Shown piece after piece: positions 36,240 to 47,039 of a stretch of DNA of 64,000 nucleotides (the first letter of the stretch is position 1; the number at the start of each line of letters is the position of its first letter). The DNA is taken from NCBI GenBank assembly GCA_003024785.1, contig PUQB01000922.1:1-64000 (forward strand), given 5' to 3'. Origin of the DNA: Selaginella tamariscina. Its lineage: Eukaryota; Streptophyta; Lycopodiopsida; Selaginellales; Selaginellaceae. Made by a program: the position numbers and the translations under genes. The notes under the pieces are model-generated. The model did no database searches. It was not told the DNA's origin and saw only the letters and a program-made list of their open reading frames with translations.

Positions 36240-36690
36240 TCTCACAGAATCTCATATACATATAGAATGTTAATGCATATCTACATGCAGTACCATTATA
36301 TGTGTGTCTCTATACACACTCACACATACATGTAGAGTGTTAATGCATATCTACATGCAGTACCATTATATCTATTATATATATATAGACACACACACAC
36401 GATTTACCTGAATGAGGATCTCACAGAGTCTCATATACATATCAAATGTTAATGCATATCTACATGCAGTACCATTATATGTGTGTATCTATACACACTC
36501 ACACATATACATGTAGAGTGTTAATGCATATCTACAAGCAGTACCATTATATGTGTGTATCTATACACACTCACACATATACATGTAGAGTGTTAATGCA
36601 TATCTACAAGCAGTACCATTATAACACGATTTACCTGAATGAGGATCTCACGGAGTCTCATATACATATCGAATGTTAGTGCACGTCTAC
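36240..36690. repeat. Degenerate tandem repeat, about 80-170 bp unit
   Basis: The block AGTGTTAATGCATATCTACA, then GCAGTACCATTATA, occurs five times (about 36266, 36337, 36445, 36518, 36588), with a sixth partial copy near 36672. GAATGAGGATCTCACAGAGT recurs at about 36230, 36411 and 36635. Short CA/TG runs separate the copies. Reading frames here are repeat artefacts. Confidence 0.8.
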
Positions 36691-36708
36691 AGAGAACATA
36701 TCACTTTC

Positions 36709-36780
36709 GCACCAGACAAGGGTCAAACCTGGGACTTTTTGCTCAACAAACAGACGCTCTATCCACTGAGCTACAGGTGC
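36709..36780 (-). tRNA. tRNA-like sequence, probably a pseudo-tRNA (Arg-type body)
   Basis: The minus strand folds as a 72-nt cloverleaf: acceptor GCACCTG with CTGGTGC, D-arm GCTC-AGTGGATA-GAGC, anticodon loop TTGTTGA, T-loop TTTGACC. The body resembles plant Arg(CCU) tRNA, but the anticodon position reads GTT, the anticodon stem has a mismatch and the T-stem is poor. It is either a decayed tRNA gene or the head of a tRNA-derived SINE. Confidence 0.5.
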
Positions 36781-37010
36781 TTGATGCATATTACCAAATT
36801 TCATATTTGAAAATATAATTTTACTTAACTACTATCCTTAATATCACTAAAAACTTGCTTTTATTTAATTAATAATTTTATCATAATTTAATATTGTAAT
36901 TCATAATTTAGTGAAATATAGTTTATTTAATATTAAATATTGAATTAAGAAATTGATGCAAGCATGTCTTTTAACCTCCCTTTTAAATGTTCAATTAAAT
37001 TAACCTTGTC

Positions 37011-37037
37011 CCAGGTTCGAATCCCGGAGTACCCATT
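37011..37037 (+). repeat. tRNA 3'-half-like fragment
   Basis: CCAGGTTCGAATCCCGG followed by AGTACCCA looks like a T-arm plus acceptor 3' strand. No matching 5' half lies upstream, so it is a fragment, perhaps of a tRNA-derived repeat. Confidence 0.4.
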
Positions 37038-37204
37038 TATTTGTAATTATACGTGTTTATTTGACTGTATACTGTGCGTGTATATACTGTACATGTATAC
37101 TTATTCTCTTAATTATATAAGAAATCCTATATAATAATGACTAAATCACTATTAAATACATTAATATCTTAAAATATATTACATACATATAGTATACGTG
37201 GAAA

Positions 37205-37890
37205 ATGAGGATTTTTTTAGGGATGATTGGTTTGCTATGGCTACTGCTCTGTTGTTCTTTTGTAGTGGTTGTGTTTCTTACCAGGAAGACATCATTTTCA
37301 GCAGTACGTATCAAGGAGGATCTGCAATGTCTTGCTACCATGTGGTTCGGGAAGATCAACGGCGAATCCCACAAGGAGCGTCTCCAAGCTTTCTATAGCT
37401 CCCAAGCAAACGCATGTAAATCTGTGCATTTTTTGCCATACAAATCTCTGAAAAAAACACATATTTCTGGTGCAGACGACAATTTCAGGGCGGATTTTCT
37501 ACATGGGAGAGACCAGATGCTATCTGAATGTGCACAGAGACTACGGGGTAAGTCAGAAATGGTGTGGGTCGATCTCGGAGGCGGGACGGCGGAGAATGTC
37601 AGGATGATGTCTAAGTACATCGATCTGAGTGCGTTTCATAAGATTTATGTTGTTGATTTGTGTACTGCCCTCTGTAATGTTGCTTCTGCAAAGACTAAGC
37701 GGTTTGGATGGGAGAATGTGGAAGTTATTGAACAGGATGCTTGTGACTTCCTCCCAAGGTCCAATGCCACACTTGTCACATTCTCTTATTCATTATCAAG
37801 TAAGCTATATATCTATGTATATGTCTATGTTTATGTATACATATGTGTGTGTCCTATCTGTAGACGTGTGTGTTGTGTATTCGTAAGATC

Positions 37891-37927
<37 letters not shown>

Positions 37928-38468
37928 TACGTCACGCGTTAGGTGTGTTATCAGTCTATATTTTGAGCTTAACAACGCATGTATACATGTTTCTAACTTT
38001 TTGTCACACACACACACACACACACACGCCTGTGCATGTGTGTGCGAGAGAGAGAGAGAGAGATTTTCTTACGAGTACTTTATACGTGCAGTGATTCCAC
38101 CTTACATGAAGGTGATTGATCAAGCATTGAGCTACTTAGATAACGAGGGAATTATGGGCGTAACAGACTTCTACACATCTACAAAATATGACAAGCCCGA
38201 ACGCCAGCATTCCTGGCTGACTCGCTGGTTCTGGAGATCCATATTTGATTTAGATGGCATTGACTTGGGACCTGATAGAAGAGCATATCTTGAACATAAA
38301 CTCGAATCTGGTACGTTAGTATACACTGTGCGTGTGTATATGCGTGTGTGTTTTACTTACATTTTAACTACAGTTTATGAGTACAATAGCTGTGGAAGGA
38401 TTCCTTATGTGCCCCTACTCAGAGCCCCGTTTTACATATGGATTGGTCGAAAACTTGTAAGTCATTGA
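37205..38468 (+). pseudogene. BTA1: BTA1-type betaine lipid synthase, 3' half missing
   Basis: Three exons: 37205-37799, 38092-38310 and 38374 to about 38459, joined in frame by GT-AG introns. The protein starts with a hydrophobic membrane segment (residues about 5-26), then has the AdoMet-binding motif WVDLGGGTAENV and a methyltransferase end with QHSWLTRWFWRSIFDLDGID, LGPDRRAYLEHKL and GRIPYVPLLRAPFYIWIGRK. This is the BtaB-like half that N-methylates diacylglyceryl-homoserine to the betaine lipid DGTS. The other half, the BtaA-like aminocarboxypropyl transferase, is absent: the third exon runs into a canonical donor GTAAGT (38457-38462), then a stop, then the opposite-strand HAD gene. About 300 of the usual 650 or more residues remain. 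DGTS occurs in algae and non-seed plants but not in seed plants. Confidence 0.85.
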
Positions 38469-38507
38469 GCTAATAAACTTAAAATATATCATAAACGCAT
38501 ATCTAAA

Positions 38508-39394
38508 CTACATAACCTTGAGTCTCTTTGAAACTTGAGCATCATCCCTCTTATCTTCAACCGGTTTAAGGTCAGAACTAGATAGTGATTTGTTAATCCC
38601 CTTAAGTATTCTATCAATCTGTTTACCACTAAACCAAAAGTTAATCTCTCTATAATCCCGTGAATCTAAATAGTCAAGAGCCTCTTCATCTCCCATCCAT
38701 GGGAATATCCCATTAACACTAAAAAGCTCAAAGTTTGGGTTCACCTCCTTCATAGCCATCAACCCGAGCTTGTATATGCTCTCTACATTCGTCCCTTCAT
38801 GACGGTACTCGCCCTTTTTCCACTGGATCACACTAAGGGCATCCACAATACTACACCCTTTCTTCTTTGCGACCTGCATTCCCCAGAGTATGATCCCCAA
38901 AGCACGAACTAAGTTATTATGGTGTCTTGATCTCATCACTAAACAACCGTAATTAGTACAAATCTTGCTTACTTTCCTGTAAGCCTCGGGATAAACTTGC
39001 AAGAAGTTCCTCTCCTCACCCTCAGCAGCATATCTGTATCCCCAGTCATCTACCACAACTGCCTTCTCGAGCTTGATATCTTCTCTTAAACCTGTTAACC
39101 TTTTCTTCTTGTTGTTCATATCATGCTCCGAGAAGACCTTAAGCCCTTTTACCCTTTCGCTCAGCTCTTTTACCCTTTTGCAATCTACATTCAGGATACG
39201 GTTCACCAGCTCGATGTTCCTCGATTTGTGGCCTCCACTGAAGAAATTTAAACGAAGATTAGGAACACTAATTAGTGCATGGATGAATTCTACGGCGCCG
39301 AACCCCAAGTAGCTTCTTCCCATATGTACTTACCTGCTTCTTCATCCCTGAACACCAGAGTATTGTCCAGATCCAGGTATAAATCCACATCCAT
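38508..39394 (-). CDS. HAD-like protein, frame break after motif I
   Basis: The 271-residue frame starting at 39323 has GGHKSRNIELVNRIL, AVVVDDWGYRY (an aspartate pair fitting HAD motif IV) and a long helical C-terminus. Just upstream, from the ATG at 39394, another frame reads MDVDLYLDLDNTLVFRDEEA, whose DLDNT is the HAD nucleophile motif I. The two frames are offset by one near 39325, and FFSGG (motif II) follows in the downstream frame. A GTAAGT at the junction looks like a donor, but no in-frame acceptor is found. Either a short indel broke the gene or a start at 39323 yields a protein lacking motif I. The substrate is unknown. It is convergent with BTA1, with only about 40 bp between the stops. 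Confidence 0.6.
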
Positions 39395-39399
39395 GCTTA

Positions 39400-41603
39400 C
39401 TTTAACCCTACTAGCCTAATTTGGTATATTTTTAGAAATATTAAATTAAAATATTAATAAATAAAACAGAAAATAAAAGATAACAACATAATATAGATAT
39501 GTAACTACGTAAGGTAACTATGGTAAATACATAAGTTACTTTAATAAAAGTGTAAATAATTAAGGTATATAAAAAGGTTAATGTTATAATTAGGATAATT
39601 TATTATTGGATAGTTTATTTATATATATAAATCTTGACACTAATATAAAAGTTATTTAGAGTTTCTTTATTTCTTTATATTATTGTTATATGTTGTCTTG
39701 GGTCTTTATATTAGTGGAGGTGCCGTATATACTATGAATAATTGTGTTGGTTTTCGCTCCTTCCGTGGTTTGGGATTGTCTTTATTATGTTGATTTTAAA
39801 TTACTTTTATGGTATTTAACGAATATGATATGAAGAAATTTTTATTCACATGGAAAGAAGTAAGAGATTTCATCATTAGGCAATAAATTTATTTAAATAA
39901 TCTTTATTATAAAAAAGGAGAGTTACAAGTGCATGTATCAAAGTTTTGTATAAGTTATTAATTATGTTATATTTTTTGACTATTCAATTAATTATGTACC
40001 AACAATAAGTGATTATTACTATTTATTTATAAGGAGAAGTTGGATGTTGTTTTCTTAAAATAAAACAAGAGTGTAGATTTAAGACTTTCAAGTGATTCAT
40101 ATATATTTTATGTGAAGCTAATGAATTTTAAAGAGTTTTTTATGTTATAAAGAAATATTTTTTTCACATAAAAGAAAGTAGAATATGTGAATGTGGTTGA
40201 AGAAATTTTTTTCACATAAAAGGAATAAAATATGTGTAGTGCCAAGTAGCACCAAGAATTACAATAAAAGTATGTTTAAAAGATTTTAAGAATTAGTATT
40301 ATGAAATCCTTAATATTGTGATTATTTATGTTATATAGGTTACCCTAGTCAAATAAATAATTAAGGTATATACATAATTAAGATAATTTATTATTGGTTC
40401 ATAGGATAGTCCAAATATGATTAAGAATATATCTTTTACTTGTATATATAAATATTGACTTGAATATAAAGGTTATTTCGAGTTTCTTTTTTTTTGTATA
40501 TTTACCGTAGTTCATTTACAAATCAAATTTTATATATAAATAAAAGAGGAAATGAAAGGATAAAAAATTAAAATTAAAATCTATAAAAAAATGGCATGGT
40601 CCCACAAATAATTTGTATATAGAATGTCCTCCTAATATTTTAAGACATAAGCATCATTATGTTTTAATAATTTATAATCATTCCTTTTTTAATAGTGAGT
40701 TATACTACAATTTTGAGTTGGTTTGTTTAATTATCGACCACACTTGTCTCTTGTGAATTAATAAGATTCTTCATTATTTCTCAAATGTGGTCACCTAGAA
40801 AATAATTAATCCAATCGATGAAATAATATAATTTGCCAGAAAAATTTATAATTTAAAACAATTGTAACTTCGTAATTTAATTTCACCACGAACTTAATTA
40901 GTGATGGTGGTGGTTAGTAATAGTACTAGTTGTTTAGTATATGTTTTAGAGAATGAATATACAAAATACCATATGTATATGCATAAAAGTGGAAAGCTAA
41001 AAGAAAAACAGCATCATTGATAATGTTATTTTTCCTTTAGCTTTCCACTTTTATACATATACATCTTATATTATTTTTCATTATTAATGATGAAAAATAG
41101 TTTAAGATGTTAGTATCCAGCTTTGGCCATAACTTAGTAGTTATTAAAAAAGTCATACATGGTCACTAACTTAAAATTATTGATTAATGAGAAGCTTAGG
41201 CATAATATAAATAATAATGAATTAACTCTTCTTTAATATGACAAAGATAATTGAGCTGGTCTTTAATCATTTAATTAACTAGGACATTAATATAAATGTG
41301 TAAGTATCAACAAAAATGTTAACCTATAACTACAAAGAATAATAATTGACATGTTATTATGTACATTGAGTTGTTATATGCAAATCTTGTAAAGGATAAA
41401 ATTTAACTCAATTGTTCTGTTGGTAATTGTTAAAATATTGAATTATTATTATAAGATTTGAATGGTACCTTTAGTTTAACCATTGATTTGTAAGTGATAA
41501 CTTAAAGAGAGTTTATACTTAATGTCATCTTGAACAACCTTTTCTAAAATTTAATAATAAATTAAAGTTCACAATCATTGATACTATCTTTTAAGAAGAC
41601 ATG
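39400..41603. other. AT-rich intergenic DNA
   Basis: No gene is seen. The segment contains weak internal duplications such as ATATGATTAAGAATATATC-like and TTTTTTTCACATAAAAG-like pieces (40100-40450). A foldback at 40973-41064 is listed separately. Confidence 0.55.
40973..41064. repeat. Foldback hairpin, arms about 30-34 bp
   Basis: The left arm (ATGTATATGCATAAAAGTGG then AAAGCTAAAAG) pairs with the right arm 41031-41064 (CTTTAGCTTTCCACTTTTAT then ACATATACAT) around a loop of about 25 nt. There are one or two mismatches. It could be a small foldback transposon or a miRNA-like hairpin. Confidence 0.7.
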
Positions 41604-42157
41604 TGTCACGACCCGATACAGGATACAGGATACGACATACAGGATTCAGCCTACAGGATATGCGATACAGGATTTCGGCCCGCAGGATATTCCCACAGGA
41701 TATGCCACAGGATATTCCCGCAGGATATTCTCACAGGATATTCCCGTAGGATATTCCTACAGGATATTCCTATAGGATAAGGATGACCAATTTTGGCTAG
41801 TGACTAGATTAGGCTCATGACCAGATTAGCTTGGAGTTGTGAGCATAAAAGCTCCGACCTAATTGTTGTACAATCAGTTACTATCAACACCAGTCTTTCT
41901 ACGATCATTCTTGTTCTTGTCTTGCTCTTGTCTTGTCTTGCTCCTTTGCCTCCTGCTCTTGTCCTACTCCTGGATCCTATCCGGTTCCTGTCTCGCTCCT
42001 GAATCCTGTCCTACTCCTGATTCCTGAGGTCCCAGTTCCTATTCTGCTATCTTGCTCCCGGATCCTATCCTGATCCTGGATCCGTCTTGTTCCTGAGTCA
42101 AGCCTTCCTGTCCCTGGAATCCTACTTGCTTCCTGGTTCCTGGATCGTGGCTTGACA
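41604..42157 (+). mobile_element. Solo LTR of the gypsy family, TSD ACATG
   Basis: This 554-bp sequence starts TGTCACGACCCGATACAGGA and ends GATCGTGGCTTGACA. It is the reverse complement of the gypsy LTR at 14826-15414, with divergence. Perfect 5-bp target duplications ACATG flank it (41599-41603 and 42158-42162) and there is no internal region. It formed by LTR-LTR recombination. Confidence 0.93.
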
Positions 42158-42968
42158 ACATGTAGTTGAAGCACCTTTTCATATCACTATGCTTTGGAAG
42201 CTATGTGCACATTAGATCAATAATTCTTTTGCTTGTGATGAACTTGATGTATAAGATAATATAAGTTATTTTAAAAGAACTTATTCATCACAATTAAAGT
42301 TAAGTTAAATCCTTTAAAACTAGGAAGATTGGTGATAAAGTTTATGGAAATCAACTTCTAAAAATTATTTGAAACTGGCAATGAATATTAACAAAGCTCA
42401 TTGATCAACTTCCAATTAAGAACACTAATTCAAGATTCCTCACCATCACCCATATAATTTGTTTAACTTGATTTGGGTGCTTATTTAATGACCATGGTAA
42501 AAATTAATAAACTATATTACTCACCTTTTTGAACGAGTTCCTTGAGAATGTTTGGTTTGTGTATGACATGCCAAAAATAACAAAATACTCAAGATTATTG
42601 ATTATACTGAAGGAAATTGTATAAGAACTATCTACAATGTGTCAAACTCCATATAATAGTACTTTTGTCATATTTTTCTTTGTATATAAAATCATAGCTT
42701 AAATACAAATATGATATTTGAAGTTACTTATCTTTCATGTATTTATTATGTAGTGTATAATCTTTTAGAGAGTTTCTTATATATATATATTCATATGGTT
42801 GTTATAAAGCAGCAACTTTTAAAATAATTAGTACACATGCCCATCGTTGGTGGGCTTAACTATTTAATAATAATTTATTATTTACTTATCCTTAACATAA
42901 TAAGTTTATTCTTAGGTATATTCATGCATGGGATTAACTATTCAATGCCCTTTAATTGAGTTCTTACT
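42158..42968. other. AT-rich intergenic DNA
   Basis: I see no gene or strong repeat. The last 100 bp belong to the same TTATCC/TTAAC-type repeat that continues after the solo LTR at 44685. Confidence 0.5.
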
Positions 42969-44684
42969 TGTCAGAGTTTTAACCCGAAGGGCTAACACGT
43001 CGTTGCCAAGTGGCCATTCGACGTCATCACCCTGTGTGAGCAACGTTAAGTCTTCCAAGATAACCCTAAGAGTCTGACTCAGAGACCCAATTAGGCAGAA
43101 GACTTAGAGTCCTACCCTAAGTCCCTAGAATGACCATCCCCTGAACCCTAGAGGATAACTGAGTAGACTTTTAGATCCTATCCCAGTAGACCTAGGCAGG
43201 CTCATGCCCTAACCCCACAAAGGAGATGTGTCTCACACATACCCCCATGACAGAGCCAAGGCATCATCATTACCCCTTGAGGAATCACCCTCATTCGGAG
43301 TACAACCCCTTTAGGGCGACAAGGGGTACCCTGAACCACAACTAACCCCTAAGGGTTTGAGTGGCCAAGTCATACCCTAGACCTAGCTAATACTTAGTGA
43401 GTGTGCGCCTTAGGCGAACACGAGTGCTTTGCTAAGCAAACTCTAAGGCTAGGTTTGATAACCCTAAGTACATGACCTTGCGAGTTTCACGAAAAAGCTT
43501 TGCTAACAAGCTTAGGTTGTTCAACCCTGGATTCCAAGGAGAACACTCCCCTAGCCAAGTGTGCCTAAGCACACCTAGTTACGAGACCTAACCTCCCTTG
43601 AGCAAATGCCCAAGGCTTAGCACCCTAGTGCGAGCACAAGCATGTCTGTTTGCTAGAGTATCCAACCCCTTGACGACAAGCCCATGATACAACCCCAAAG
43701 GGTGTGCCTCGGGTGTTGTATGTGTGACGTCTAGCCCAGTGTCACATCTCCATGTGACACTGCCTTCCACGATGTGGGCTATCATGCCATAGCCCTTAGA
43801 TTCGAGAGTTGCACCAAGTGCCACAAACGTGGCTCCTAAATGCCAACTCTAGAACCCCTCAATGAACCCTCAGGAACTAGGCAACGTGAACCTGTCAAAC
43901 AAGATCCCACTCCCACAGTTGGACAAGGACACGATGTGCCTTGCTTGGCCGTGAGTGCTACACCTAGCTTGATGTGGAGGAGGTTGGAGACAAGCCTCAA
44001 CCTTGCCTCTTGAAACATGCATCCCGACAAGACCTCCCAGGCATGGATTCGCCAACGTTAAGGGTAAGCTACCCCGAAGGTGGGACGTACCCCTGTCGTC
44101 TAGAAGTTAGGGCGGCACAACAGAGGGTTGTGCCTTGACACAAGCTAGAGCTTGCACCAGGAGAAGAGTAACGAGCTCAGTCATGAACCAGGAACCCTCA
44201 CTCCTACATACTCTACCTTATTTATGTGACGGAGCCCCCCCCCCCCCTCTTTTCCTATGTGTATGTGGGCTGGCACTAAATTAGCTAGCCCCTTATTAAG
44301 TTAATGAGAGAGTGTTTAACTTAGCCTAACTCTAACCCTAAAACCCTACCCAAGGGGGTGGGGGTTTTAGGGCGGTTAGGGCAACCCTAGGTTAGGTCAA
44401 CCCTAGGGGTGTTCTAACCCTACTAAACATGCCGAACTCATCTACATTAACCAATTAGCCTAACTGAGACGTTAAAATTGGGGGTGGGTTTCTAAAAGGT
44501 AAGTTCTAGCTTCGCTTAGAGTTTTCTACAAATACCTAATGACACCTGGCCGAACCATCACCAAATACCCAAGTGCACTAAGTGGGCCTGTTTCCTACTA
44601 CATCTAGGGTTCATCAACATAGTACAGTAGGTAACAACAATCAACATCCAAAATAAAGGGTCGAGTCATAGTAAAATTATGACA
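42969..44684 (-). mobile_element. Solo LTR of the non-coding LTR family, TSD TTACT
   Basis: It is a diverged copy of 4555-6252 in the same orientation, starting TGTCAGAGTTTTAACCCGAA and ending AGTAAAATTATGACA on the plus strand. Perfect target duplications TTACT lie at 42964-42968 and 44685-44689. No internal region or primer-binding site is attached. Many small deletions relative to the two near-identical copies show it is older. Confidence 0.92.
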
Positions 44685-44689
44685 TTACT

Positions 44690-45980
44690 CTTAGCATAGT
44701 GATTTTATTCTTAAGTTGGACCCATAACTCAATTATTATCCTTAATCTGGTGAGTTTAAGTTTATCCTTAAGTTAGACCCTTAACATGGTGCATTTATCC
44801 TTAAGTTTGACCCTGAGTTTATAGACCCTTTAATGTAATTGTTATCCTTAACATGCCAATGTAATTATTATTTTAACATGATAAGTTTATCATTAATCTC
44901 CTAGGTTTATCCATGCTTGACTTAATTATTTAATGCCCTTACCTAGTTGTTATCCTAAGTTGAATCCTTAAGTTAACTATTATTTTAACTTAGTGAGTTT
45001 ATCCCTAAGCTAAACCTTTAACCTAATGAGTTTATTCAAGAGCTCCCTTTAACTCAGTTATTATCCTTAACTTGGTGAATTTATCCCTAAGATGGACCCT
45101 TATCCAATTGTTTATCTTTAAGATCCTATACATGTTTAATAATAATTAACTTAATTATTATCTTTAACTTGATGAATTTATCTTTAAGCTCCTAAATTTA
45201 TTCAGCTCGGACTTAATTATTTAATGACCATTAACCCAATTGTTATCCTTAGCATTGTGAGTTTATTTTTAAGTTAGACCTTTAACCTAGTTGTTATCCT
45301 TAGCATGATGAATTTATTTTTAAGCTAGACCCTTAACCTAGTTGTTATCCTTAAGATAATTATTAAGTATCAACTCTCAGGTGACAAGTTTACGATAATT
45401 GTTAGATAGTGTATGATATCAATGGTTTGATGGGGGTGTCCATGAACATAGACAAACATAATATAAACTTATTGTTATCCTTAACTCTTGGTATCAGTGA
45501 AACCTTTAACCCAATTTGTTATAGCATTATCCCTCTTCCCTTAGTTATAAAGATTAAAAGTCAATTGGTGTTACAAAGATCTTATGCTACTTAATCAAGT
45601 GACTCTGTGTACTTGAGTCAAGTGACTTCACCATGTAAAAACGATGAAACAATTGTTATCCCTAAGTTGGACTCTTAACTCAGTTATTATCTTAACTTAG
45701 TGAGTTTATTCCTAAGCCTAATTGTTATTTTTAATTTAGTGAATTTATTCTTAAGTTGAACCTTTAATTTAATTGTTATAGAGTCTAGAATAATCATCCA
45801 ATGGGTAGGATATCAGCAGTCGGATGGGGCATCCATAATAGAGGCAGACAAACACAATAAACTTATTGTTATCCTTAACTAGTGAGTCTCTTAACCTAAT
45901 TATTATTCTTAGGTTGGACTCTTAACCTAGTTGTTATTTTTAACTTGATGAGTTTATTTTGAACTTGGACTCTTAACCAA
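44690..45980. repeat. Degenerate tandem repeat (TTATCCTTAACTTGGTGAGTT)
   Basis: A unit of about 45-55 bp built from TTATCCTTAACTTGGTGAGT, TTATCCTTAAGTTGGACC and CTTAACCTAATTG recurs more than 15 times with heavy divergence. A longer block with GGATGGGG-CATCCATGA and GACAAACA is present twice or more (about 45430 and 45820; a weak copy near 46075). The repeat also flanks the left side of the solo LTR, so it was the LTR's target. Confidence 0.75.
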
Positions 45981-46655
45981 CCTCAAATGTAGGATAATCG
46001 CTGGATTGAGTTTAAGATAACTGTTAAATGGAATTTAAAATAGCTACTAAAATGGAATTTATGATAGTTGTTGATGGGGCATTCATGACAAACAAATGCA
46101 CACGCACACACACAATAAACTTGGTTATTATATAAGATTATTTGCATTGTGCATCAAAATGACTAATCGATTCAACATTTACAAACTCAACTACAAAAAT
46201 GCATGCATTGTATGATGTGTTTGTATGTGTTTGTGTATGTGTATATAAGGTTTATATTTGTTGTTCCATTTACCATTCTCTCGGTCCCAAGCCTCATCTC
46301 AACATTAAGTTTTAGTGATATAGATTCATACTTATTTAAGAGTTCCAATTCCTCTTCCTCTTTAATCAAACCCACAACCCTTTCGAAGTCTTAAAATCAA
46401 ATATTCACCACTAACTAAATCACTTATTTAATATTACCACATATCATGTGTAAACACTCACACAATTCTTTAATGTGTTACCATTAATTTGCCTTTTAAA
46501 TGGAGTTTAAGCTAACCTTTAGAAAAACTAAAGTTTTGAACGATATGTTCTAATAATTTTGTAGTTTATATTATGTAATTTACTCTTTAATTTTGTGATC
46601 TCTTGATACATACATGTCCAAACATAACAAATTTAGTACGTTATGGCCTAGTGAC

Positions 46656-46838
46656 CTTGTTTTTTAATATTTTTTTATACTTTAATAAAAATGACTCACT
46701 CTAGATTTCTTATAGAAAATGTTTTAATGTTTTTTTATACTTTAATGAAAATGACTCACTCTAGGTTCTTATGGAAAATGTTTTAATATTCTTTTATACT
46801 TTAATGAAAATGACTCACTCTAGGTTTCTTATGAAAAA
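46656..46838. repeat. Three tandem 60-bp repeats
   Basis: Three copies of a 59-61 bp unit containing TTTTATACTTTAATGAAAAT and GACTCACTCTAG lie at about 46658-46718, 46719-46777 and 46778-46838. Confidence 0.85.
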
Positions 46839-46887
46839 TGTTTATAATTGAAGTTCTTTGTCAAGTTGGTCCTCTAATATATTATAT

Positions 46888-47035
46888 GCAAGATGTTGAT
46901 ACTTGTCTTTGGTTGCTTATGTTCTGAAAATGATAAAGTCTTTATTATAAATATAAAATAAGGATGTTGAGACTTGTCTTCGATTGCTTATGTTATGCAA
47001 TTGAAAAAGTCTTTAATATGAATATAAAATAATTA
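46888..47035. repeat. Two tandem copies of an about 75-bp unit
   Basis: The unit beginning GATGTTGATACTTGTCTTTG and ending with AATATAAAATAA occurs twice with a few differences (about 46891-46962 and 46965-47032). Confidence 0.75.
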
Positions 47036-47039
47036 AGAT

